DNA of 60,327 bases. It comes from Granulosicoccus sp. Its GTDB lineage: Bacteria > Pseudomonadota > Gammaproteobacteria > Granulosicoccales > Granulosicoccaceae. The notes beneath the pieces were generated by a model that saw only the letters and a program-made list of their open reading frames with translations, searched no databases and was not told the DNA's origin. Both the position numbers and the translations under genes were made by a program. Shown piece by piece: positions 53,518 to 60,327 of this stretch. The first letter of the stretch is position 1; each line of letters starts with the position of its first letter. Where the stretch lies: positions 1-60,327 of the forward strand of contig JAHDGK010000030.1 of the NCBI GenBank assembly GCA_020627685.1. Reading direction: 5' to 3'.

Positions 53518-55197
53518 TCAGCGCTCGTGCCCGGTCACTGAGCGCTGACTAGTTTCCCAGTCATCCGGTTCCCAGACAGGAACCTCCTCTGCCGGCAGAT
53601 GTTGGTTTCGAATCAAATCGGCAGCGCGTTCTGCAACCATCATACTCGGTGCATTCAGATTGCCATTGGTGATCACTGGAAAGATTGAAGAATCTACAAC
53701 ACGCAACCCCTCGCATCCGCGCACACGACAGTCGCTATCCAGAACCGCCATAGGGTCATCATCCGAACCCAGTTTAACGCTGCAAGAGGGATGATACGCG
53801 CTCTCAACATTAGCTTTAACCCAAGCATCGATACTCTCATCTGAGTTGATCTGCATACCCGGCTGTATCTCATTACCGCGAAACGGGCTGAGCGAAGGCT
53901 GTTGTAAAACCTCTCGAGTTAATCGAATGCAATCGCGCCAATCCTGCCGGTCTTGCTCGTGCTGCAAGTAGTTAAATAATATGCTTGGGGAGGCTAAAGG
54001 ATCGGCAGAAGTTACGGCCACGCGCCCGCGACTACTGGGCTTATTTGGACCGACATGCACTTGAAAACCATCACCGGCAAACGCCGCCCGTCCATCGTAT
54101 CGCATGGCACCCGGTAAAAAATGGTACTGGATATTCGGAGATTTCAGACCCGCTCTTGAACGAATAAATCCACAGGATTCGAAATGATTGGTCGCACCCA
54201 AGCCCTTTTTGGTAGCCACCCATCGGGCACCGATAAGCCCTTTACGCCACCAGGACAATTCCCGATTAAGTGATACCGGCTGCGTGCATTCATATTGGAA
54301 ATAAACTTCTAAATGGTCTTGCAGGTTTTCACCCACTCCCGGTGAATCAACTAGAACATCAATGGAGGCGTTTTCCAGTGTCTTCGCAGGACCAATACCA
54401 CTGCGCTGCAATATGGTGGGAGATCCGATAGAACCCGCGCTCAGTATCACCTCACCACGACTCAACAGTTTGATAGACCGACCCGCAGTGATGTATTCGA
54501 CTCCGATAGCGCGGGTGCCATCCATAATAACTTTATCGACATGCACTCTCGAGATAACTTTTAAGTTGGGACGCGAGCGAACCGGGTCTAGATAGCTACG
54601 AGACGTGGAAGCCCGGATGCCACCTTTCACCGACATATGCTTCTGACCAAATCCTTCTTGTTGATACCCGTTGTAATCTGCAGTGAACGGATATCCGGCA
54701 TCTTGACCGGCATCGATAAACGCTTGGTATAAAGGGTTAAGCCGCATATCGTTACCGGCGTTAACACCCACCGGCCCCTGCCCGCCCCGGTACCGGCTCT
54801 CGCCATGATGCCAGGACTCCAGCTTTTTATAGTACGGAAGACAGTTCGTGTAGTTCCACCCGCTCGCCCCAGCCGACTCCCATTCATCGATATCGCAAGC
54901 ATGTCCCCTGACAAAAGCCATGCCGTTGATTGACGAGGAACCGCCCAGCACTTTACCTCGCGGACAATCCAGACGCCGGCCATCAAGGCCTGGTTCTGCT
55001 TCTGATTCAAAGCCCCAATTGAATCGGGACATATTCATAGGAATTGACAGAGCCGTCGGCATGCGTACAAAAATGCTGTTATCAGAACCACCGGCTTCTA
55101 GCAGTACAACACTGACGGAAGGGTCTTCCGAGAGCCGATTCGCCAGAATACAACCAGCAGAGCCCGCGCCGACAATAACGTAATCGAATTCGTTCAT
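53518..55197 (-). CDS. betA: Choline dehydrogenase (GMC oxidoreductase)
   Basis: A 559-residue GMC flavoprotein matching BetA in length. The FAD-binding [16 protein letters not shown] starts the protein; [15 protein letters not shown] and the C-terminal SAYHPSCS (active-site His) and [17 protein letters not shown] complete it. It oxidises choline to betaine aldehyde and partly to glycine betaine. The preceding gene is choline sulfatase on the same strand, 18 bases away. No betB (betaine aldehyde dehydrogenase) or betI regulator is adjacent. Confidence 0.9.
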   Translation of the reverse strand: MNEFDYVIVGAGSAGCILANRLSEDPSVSVVLLEAGGSDNSIFVRMPTALSIPMNMSRFNWGFESEAEPGLDGRRLDCPRGKVLGGSSSINGMAFVRGHACDIDEWESAGASGWNYTNCLPYYKKLESWHHGESRYRGGQGPVGVNAGNDMRLNPLYQAFIDAGQDAGYPFTADYNGYQQEGFGQKHMSVKGGIRASTSRSYLDPVRSRPNLKVISRVHVDKVIMDGTRAIGVEYITAGRSIKLLSRGEVILSAGSIGSPTILQRSGIGPAKTLENASIDVLVDSPGVGENLQDHLEVYFQYECTQPVSLNRELSWWRKGLIGARWVATKKGLGATNHFESCGFIRSRAGLKSPNIQYHFLPGAMRYDGRAAFAGDGFQVHVGPNKPSSRGRVAVTSADPLASPSILFNYLQHEQDRQDWRDCIRLTREVLQQPSLSPFRGNEIQPGMQINSDESIDAWVKANVESAYHPSCSVKLGSDDDPMAVLDSDCRVRGCEGLRVVDSSIFPVITNGNLNAPSMMVAERAADLIRNQHLPAEEVPVWEPDDWETSQRSVTGHER

Positions 55198-55215
55198 AGA
55201 CTAAATCCTTTGATC

Positions 55216-56784
55216 CTAATTGCTTCCGTGATTCATCGGCGGCGTCAGTGGCCGAAGCGGCACACGATTACCTGCTTCTACATCGTTTAAATCCAGATGA
55301 TTACGCATAAAACGCTCTGAAGCATCCTGAACCGGTTGATGATCCCAGGGCGTGTATCGACCTTGTCGTAAGGCTTCGTAGCACACAATGCGTCTTTGCT
55401 GATTCTCCCGGATGTCTTCATCGAGTACATCCAGATTCCAACGCTCATTCATGGTGTCAACAAAATGCTGAAGCGTTACAGCATGATTCGCATCTCCTGC
55501 CAGATTGTTTAACTCAAGAGGATCGTCTTCAAGGTTAAACAGTTGCATGGGATCGGCCTCACAATAAATGAACTTCCACGGACCCTGTCGCAACATAATC
55601 ATTGAAGAGACAGACCCTTCAGCCATGTATTCCGTAGCAATCATTCTATCGGTCTGGACATCGCCCATGGCAGCACTGACGAGTGACTGTCCATCGAGTG
55701 GCATACCCAGTTTGGAATCATCGATGCCTGCAAGCTCGAGTAGCGTTGGCAGAACATCCATTGCGGTTGCAGGCATTGATACGTTGTGAGGTTTGAATTT
55801 CCCGGGGGCTGCAAACGATAGCGGAATTCGAGAGGCACCTTCAAAGAAATTCATTTTGTACCACAGCCCTCGTTCACCTAGCATGTCGCCATGATCGGAG
55901 ACGAAAACGACCACCGTGTCATCGCTCATACCGCAGCTGTCTAGCGTGTCCAGTAACTCTCCAATCTTATCGTCAAGGTAGCTGATGTTGGCACAGTAAG
56001 CACGGCGTGCATTTTTCACATGCTCTGGTGTGACGACAAATCGATTCGCATCTACCGCATCGTGGATTCGTTGACTATGCGGATCACGCTGCCCGGTTTC
56101 TAATGCCGGTACTGCAGGTTCGGGAATATCCACACCTTCATATTTATCCCAATATTCAGGTCTGGCTGTATAGGGGTCGTGAGGATGAGTAAAACTCGCA
56201 GTTAAACAGAACGGACGGTCATCTCTCTTTCGCGCGATGTTGAGCAAACAACGTTTAGCGTGATACACAACTTCATCATCATACTCTAACTGATTGGAGG
56301 TTAACGCAACCCCAGCTTCGGTAACCGACGACAGATTGTGATACCACCAGTCAACTCTTTCAAATGGAACGCGCCAATCGGGAGTCCAACCAAAATCTGC
56401 TGGGTAGATATCGGTCGTTAATCGATCTTCAAAACCGTGTAGTTGGTCAGCACCCACAAAATGCATTTTCCCGCTCAGTGCGGTGTAGTAACCCGCGGCA
56501 CGTAAGTAATGCGCAAACGTGGGAAGGTTGGACGGGAACTCGGCTGCATTGTCATATACAGTGGTAGAGGACGGCAGCATTCCTGCCATAAAAGAACCGC
56601 GTGCGGGTGTACAAAGCGGGCTGGGAGAATACGTATTCGAAAAATTGACACTTCTCTCGCTTAACTTTCGTAGATTGGGAACATCTAAGAAGTCAGCGGG
56701 TCCATTCTCCCAAAACATACCGGTGAGTTGATCGACCATCAGGATTAAAAAATTCGGCTTGCTACTCATCAGTTTTTTACTCAA
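55216..56784 (-). CDS. betC: Choline sulfatase
   Basis: A 522-residue type I sulfatase. The formylglycine motif lies in PSPLCTPARGSF, with the metal ligands in LILMVDQLTG and VFVSDHGDMLGE. Length and the segment HFVGADQLHGFEDRL match BetC, which releases choline from choline-O-sulfate. The active Cys must be turned to formylglycine by a maturase not encoded here. It is 40 bases after the MttB-like gene. Confidence 0.9.
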   Translation of the reverse strand: MSKKLMSSKPNFLILMVDQLTGMFWENGPADFLDVPNLRKLSERSVNFSNTYSPSPLCTPARGSFMAGMLPSSTTVYDNAAEFPSNLPTFAHYLRAAGYYTALSGKMHFVGADQLHGFEDRLTTDIYPADFGWTPDWRVPFERVDWWYHNLSSVTEAGVALTSNQLEYDDEVVYHAKRCLLNIARKRDDRPFCLTASFTHPHDPYTARPEYWDKYEGVDIPEPAVPALETGQRDPHSQRIHDAVDANRFVVTPEHVKNARRAYCANISYLDDKIGELLDTLDSCGMSDDTVVVFVSDHGDMLGERGLWYKMNFFEGASRIPLSFAAPGKFKPHNVSMPATAMDVLPTLLELAGIDDSKLGMPLDGQSLVSAAMGDVQTDRMIATEYMAEGSVSSMIMLRQGPWKFIYCEADPMQLFNLEDDPLELNNLAGDANHAVTLQHFVDTMNERWNLDVLDEDIRENQQRRIVCYEALRQGRYTPWDHQPVQDASERFMRNHLDLNDVEAGNRVPLRPLTPPMNHGSN

Positions 56785-56824
56785 AAATTAGCTCATACAC
56801 CACGGTTTAAACTTTCCGATTTGA

Positions 56825-58393
56825 TTAAAAATCGGTCGCCACACCACCAGCGGTTTTTCGTTTTGATACAAATGCATCAAGCTCTTCTTTAATGGCCACA
56901 TCAAGCGATGGTTCTTCATAAGCAGCCAGTCGCTCTTTCCAGATTCTATTGGCTTTTTGCATAGCGTTAGGCTGGCCTGCTTCATCCCAGCTTTCAAAGT
57001 TACGCCAATCACTGAGAACGGGTGAATAAAATGCATCTTTGTATCGCTGTTGTGTGTGGTCAGTTCCAAAGAAGTGACCGCCCGGCCCTACTTCAGTAAT
57101 GGTATCGACCGCTAACGACGCTTCGCTGAAGTCCAGAGGTGCTAAGAACTCTGTCACCATTTGAAGCAGATCAATATCCAAGATGGTTTTCTCATAAGAA
57201 CAGCACAGCCCACCTTCCATCCAACCGGCGCCATGCTTAAGCATGTTCATGCCACCGTTAATAGCGCCCCAAAGTGAAAACACACTCTCATATGCCGCCT
57301 GCGCATCAACAGTATTTGCCGCACAAACGTTTGAGGTTCTGTAGGGAAAGTTATAGCGACGGGCTAACTGACCACCAATAATTTGAGCCTTCATATATTC
57401 AGGCGTACCAAACGCAGGCGAACCTGACTTCATATCAACGTTAGAAGTAAAGCCCCCATATACCGCGGGTGATCCGGGATTGACGATCTGACTGAACGCA
57501 ATACCCGCCAATGCTTCTGCATTTTGCTGAACCAGCGCTCCGGCAATGGTGACAGGCGCCATGGCACCAGACAACGTAAATGGTGTGATAACAACCGGTT
57601 GCCCCATGGACGACATTTCAATGATGCCTTGCATCATAGGAATATCCAGTTGCAAAGGTGAATTGGTGTTTATGACTGTCCAAACAGAGGGTTGAGTTTT
57701 GAATTCATCAACACTGACACCACGCCCGATACGGGTCATTTCTATCGCATCGCGATTACGCTCGGCACCTAAGGAATAAATGCAATACGATTTATCCGTT
57801 AGCGTGAGTAAATCGTAAACACAATCTAGGTGTCTTACAGATGCATGAACATCAACGGGTTCGCACGGGTACCCTCCGTTGCCATGTAAAACTGTATGTT
57901 GCTGTGACAGGCGAAGGAAATTTTGAAAGTCCTCACGATTACCGGTACGACGCCCTTTATCCATACACGAAGCATTCGGAGCGCTCGCCATCATAAAAAA
58001 GGCAAGATGATCGCCGCCGATGACAATGTTGTGAGCCGGGTTTCTCGCATGCAAGATAAACTGTGCGGGCACTGTGCTAATCAATTGCTCTATGAGTTCA
58101 GGTGAGAAATGAACTCGTATACCGTCTTTTCCTATTTCGGCTCCAGCCCGCTCCATCATTTCACGCGCTTCATCATGAAGTACTGCTATGCCGGTATCAC
58201 GGAGTAAACGTAATGAGGCTTCATGTATAGCTTCTAGTTCATCAGCAGATGCCACATCTACCGGTACATTTCTCCCACGCCTAGGCTGAGCAAACGGTTT
58301 TTGCTCAAAGCTACCAGCGACTGGAGCAGCACGACGACCGCGTCGCGAACGTCTTGCTCCACGCCCTTCCGATGATGAATTTGCAGAAGACAT
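56825..58393 (-). CDS. MttB-family trimethylamine-type methyltransferase, non-pyrrolysine
   Basis: A 522-residue member of the MttB superfamily (trimethylamine methyltransferase family) read straight through, with no in-frame TAG, so it is of the non-pyrrolysine class. It has an Arg-rich N-terminus (GARRSRRGRRAAP), then an IHEASLRLLRDTGIAVLHDEA segment typical of the family. Some non-Pyl members demethylate glycine betaine to a corrinoid protein (Desulfitobacterium MtgB). The neighbours are choline sulfatase and choline dehydrogenase, which would feed betaine. No corrinoid protein gene is in the window. Substrate is inference. Confidence 0.85.
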   Translation of the reverse strand: MSSANSSSEGRGARRSRRGRRAAPVAGSFEQKPFAQPRRGRNVPVDVASADELEAIHEASLRLLRDTGIAVLHDEAREMMERAGAEIGKDGIRVHFSPELIEQLISTVPAQFILHARNPAHNIVIGGDHLAFFMMASAPNASCMDKGRRTGNREDFQNFLRLSQQHTVLHGNGGYPCEPVDVHASVRHLDCVYDLLTLTDKSYCIYSLGAERNRDAIEMTRIGRGVSVDEFKTQPSVWTVINTNSPLQLDIPMMQGIIEMSSMGQPVVITPFTLSGAMAPVTIAGALVQQNAEALAGIAFSQIVNPGSPAVYGGFTSNVDMKSGSPAFGTPEYMKAQIIGGQLARRYNFPYRTSNVCAANTVDAQAAYESVFSLWGAINGGMNMLKHGAGWMEGGLCCSYEKTILDIDLLQMVTEFLAPLDFSEASLAVDTITEVGPGGHFFGTDHTQQRYKDAFYSPVLSDWRNFESWDEAGQPNAMQKANRIWKERLAAYEEPSLDVAIKEELDAFVSKRKTAGGVATDF

Positions 58394-58402
58394 CGCTTAT
58401 TC

Positions 58403-59062
58403 CTACTTAGTACCAAAGATACGATCGCCCGCATCTCCCAGTCCGGGAACGATATACCCGTGATCGTTTAATCGAGTATCAACAGCTGCTGTCACAACAG
58501 GGACATCCGGATGAGCTTCGTTAAACGCCTTTATGCCTTCAGGTGCTGAGATCAAGCAGACAAAGCGCATGTCTTTGGCCCCTCCTTCCTTCAAACGTTG
58601 GACAGCAGCAATAGCTGAATTTGCAGTAGCAAGCATTGGATCGACCACAACAATAAGGCGGTTTTCCATGTGGCTAGGCACTTTGTAGTAATACTCTACC
58701 GCCTGCAATGTTTCAGGGTCTCGATATAAACCAACATGCCCAACGCGGGCCGACGGTATCACATCTAGCATGCCGTCCAACATACCGTTACCGGCACGAA
58801 GAATAGAAATAAACGCCAACTTACGACCTTTTAAAACAGGTGCATCCATTGCCTCGACAGGAGTCTCTATCGGGAGATACTCTAGCGGTAGGTCTCGAGT
58901 CACTTCGTAACAAAGCAACCACGAAATTTCTCGCAAGAGCGCACGAAATGCTGATGATGACTGCTCTCGCCGTCGCATGAGTGTCAGCTTGTGTTGCACC
59001 AAAGGATGCTGAGCAATGGTTGCTTTTATACCTTTGTCCTTCAAGTCCTGTTCAGTCAGCAT
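58403..59062 (-). CDS. upp: Uracil phosphoribosyltransferase
   Basis: A 219-residue enzyme that makes UMP from uracil and [20 protein letters not shown], a PRPP-loop segment [15 protein letters not shown] and the C-terminal uracil site [17 protein letters not shown] are visible. The usual DPMLATGGS reads DPMLATANS here. Family length is about 208 residues, so a short N-terminal extension is present. It sits nine bases from the MttB gene and 33 bases downstream of ettA on the same strand. Confidence 0.93.
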   Translation of the reverse strand: MLTEQDLKDKGIKATIAQHPLVQHKLTLMRRREQSSSAFRALLREISWLLCYEVTRDLPLEYLPIETPVEAMDAPVLKGRKLAFISILRAGNGMLDGMLDVIPSARVGHVGLYRDPETLQAVEYYYKVPSHMENRLIVVVDPMLATANSAIAAVQRLKEGGAKDMRFVCLISAPEGIKAFNEAHPDVPVVTAAVDTRLNDHGYIVPGLGDAGDRIFGTK

Positions 59063-59095
59063 AGTCTTAGATCTCTTAACTTAGGAATGCGTTGA

Positions 59096-60327
59096 TTAGT
59101 TAGCCAGTTTTTTGTATCTGACCCGCTTTGGCTGAGTGGCTGCTTCGCCCAGGCGTTCGCGTCGGTCAGCTTCGTATTCGGTGTAGTTGCCATCGAAGAA
59201 GTTAATCTCGCTCGGATCTTCATACGCAAGAATATGAGTGGCTACCCGGTCAAGGAACCATCTATCGTGCGAAATGACTATGGCACAGCCGGCAAAATCG
59301 AGAAGAGCTTCTTCCAACGCTCGCAAAGTTTCTACATCAAGGTCGTTGGAAGGCTCATCGAGAAGCAGAACGTTGGCACCCTGCTTCAAGGTTAAAGCGA
59401 GATGCAATCTGCCACGTTCACCACCCGACAAATCTTTTACAAACTTCTGTTGATCGCTACCCTTGAAGTTAAAGCGACCGACGTATTGCCGGGCTGGCAT
59501 TTCATAGTTATTAATAGAAATGACATCGCTGCCTTCTGCCAAAACGTCGAAGACGGTCTTATCACCATCGAGATCGTCACGGCTTTGGTCAACATAAGCT
59601 AGCTGAACGGTTTCGCCTAAGGTGATAGAACCTGAATCGGGTTCCTCTCGGCCCATCAACATGCGAAACAAGGTTGACTTACCCGCACCGTTTCCACCAA
59701 TGACACCGACGATGGCACCTTTAGGCATGCTGAAAGATAGGTCCTCGATAAGCACTCGATCGCCATACGATTTAGTGACGTTCTCAAAGTCGATGACTTT
59801 GTCGCCTAAACGCTGACCAGGCGGAATGTATATTTCATTAGTCTCAGAACGTTTTTGAAATTCCTGAGATTGCATCTCTTCAAATCGCTGCAGGCGAGCT
59901 TTAGATTTTGACTGACGCCCTTTAGCGCCCTGCCTCACCCACTCCAATTCGGCTTTCATCGCCTTGGCATGTGAGGACTCCTGCTTAGACTCCATCTCTA
60001 AACGGCTGGATTTTTGATCAAGCCATCCGGAGTAGTTTCCTTCGTAGGGAATACCATGGCCTCGGTCGAGTTCAAGAATCCAGCCCGCAACGTTATCTAG
60101 AAAGTAACGATCGTGAGTAATGGCGACGACTGTTCCGTTGAAGTCGTGGAGAAAGTGTTCCAACCAGGCAACCGAATCTGCGTCAAGATGGTTGGTGGGT
60201 TCATCTAGTAGCAACATATCAGGGCCGGAAAGTAGCAACCGGCATAAGGCGACCCGGCGCTTTTCACCACCTGACAAATGGGCGACGTTCTCGTCCCAAG
60301 GTGGGAGCCTCAGAGCATCAGCAGCGA
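59096..60327 (-). CDS. ettA: Energy-dependent translational throttle protein EttA (partial, 5' end outside window)
   Basis: An ABC-F ATPase that gates ribosome translation initiation. The frame stays open to the window edge and reads ALRLPPWD at the start. First-domain signature and Walker B ([21 protein letters not shown]), the linker/arm [17 protein letters not shown], second P-loop GGNGAGKST and second Walker [12 protein letters not shown] are present. The first Walker A lies outside. About 410 residues are shown of about 555. The upp gene follows after 33 bases. Confidence 0.95.
   Translation of the reverse strand, partial: AADALRLPPWDENVAHLSGGEKRRVALCRLLLSGPDMLLLDEPTNHLDADSVAWLEHFLHDFNGTVVAITHDRYFLDNVAGWILELDRGHGIPYEGNYSGWLDQKSSRLEMESKQESSHAKAMKAELEWVRQGAKGRQSKSKARLQRFEEMQSQEFQKRSETNEIYIPPGQRLGDKVIDFENVTKSYGDRVLIEDLSFSMPKGAIVGVIGGNGAGKSTLFRMLMGREEPDSGSITLGETVQLAYVDQSRDDLDGDKTVFDVLAEGSDVISINNYEMPARQYVGRFNFKGSDQQKFVKDLSGGERGRLHLALTLKQGANVLLLDEPSNDLDVETLRALEEALLDFAGCAIVISHDRWFLDRVATHILAYEDPSEINFFDGNYTEYEADRRERLGEAATQPKRVRYKKLAN

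Noticed and set aside
56825-58393. Pyrrolysine-encoding MttB
   Set aside because: The gene reads through without any in-frame TAG, so it belongs to the non-pyrrolysine class.
1-60327. Insertion sequences, phage, integrons, toxin-antitoxin or defence genes
   Set aside because: No transposase, integrase, restriction, CRISPR-Cas or toxin-type protein was recognised, and gene order looks like stable chromosome.

Overview
The window reads as an ordinary chromosomal stretch of a free-living, probably marine, gammaproteobacterium. The main clues are the recJ-prfB-lysS order known from Escherichia coli relatives, an RF2 gene with the classic programmed frameshift, a DusC-type tRNA-dihydrouridine synthase, EttA, a LiuR-type MerR regulator and a GlyGly-CTERM protein. 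Choline-sulfate use and a GH16 glucanase would suit a saline, algal-polysaccharide habitat. The genus cannot be fixed from this sequence alone. I see no tRNA, rRNA, CRISPR array, phage, insertion sequence or plasmid signature.

Layout. 0-7 kb: an orphan sugar-type solute-binding lipoprotein, an AzlC/AzlD amino-acid exporter pair, an ABC-2 transporter (ATPase and permease), an EamA permease and an enolase-superfamily dehydratase/racemase. 7-12 kb: a minus-strand catabolic group made of a glutamate-synthase-like FMN/Fe-S protein, an acetolactate-synthase-like ThDP enzyme and an aldehyde dehydrogenase. 12-17 kb: lysS, prfB, recJ and a poorly known conserved protein. 17.5-25 kb: a membrane VTT-domain/flavin disulfide reductase fusion, a GFA-family protein, a strong bidirectional terminator, a secreted GH16 enzyme behind a palindrome-rich leader, and a PAS-GGDEF-EAL protein.

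25-33 kb is a branched-chain acyl-CoA island: fused isobutyryl-CoA mutase, a divergent LiuR-like regulator with a perfect palindrome between them, then thiolase, acyl-CoA dehydrogenase, a DsbA-fold isomerase, a small membrane protein and an enoyl-CoA hydratase. Together they could turn isobutyryl-CoA into butyryl-CoA and then acetyl-CoA, with the hydroxyacyl-CoA dehydrogenase step encoded elsewhere. 33-40.5 kb is a chemosensory operon (cheA-cheW-STAS-cheR-cheB) divergent from its receptor, which ends in a CheR/CheB-docking-like pentapeptide. No cheY or cheZ is present.

41-53.5 kb: a VWA lipoprotein with an ECF sigma factor and a non-canonical membrane partner, a HAD phosphatase, a GlyGly-CTERM esterase, an M48 protease with TPR repeats, two FKBP prolyl isomerases, lipoproteins, dusC, a CvfB-like S1 protein and a YlqF/RbgA GTPase. 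53.5-59 kb: a minus-strand run upp, MttB-like methyltransferase, choline sulfatase and choline dehydrogenase, suggesting choline-O-sulfate to choline to betaine aldehyde/betaine, possibly followed by demethylation. The window ends inside ettA.

The most interesting observations are the MttB-choline sulfatase-choline dehydrogenase cluster, the STAS-containing and CheY-less chemosensory operon with its docking receptor, the palindrome-dense leader of the GH16 gene, and the sigma/VWA/non-canonical anti-sigma locus. None is proven to be a new system by sequence alone.
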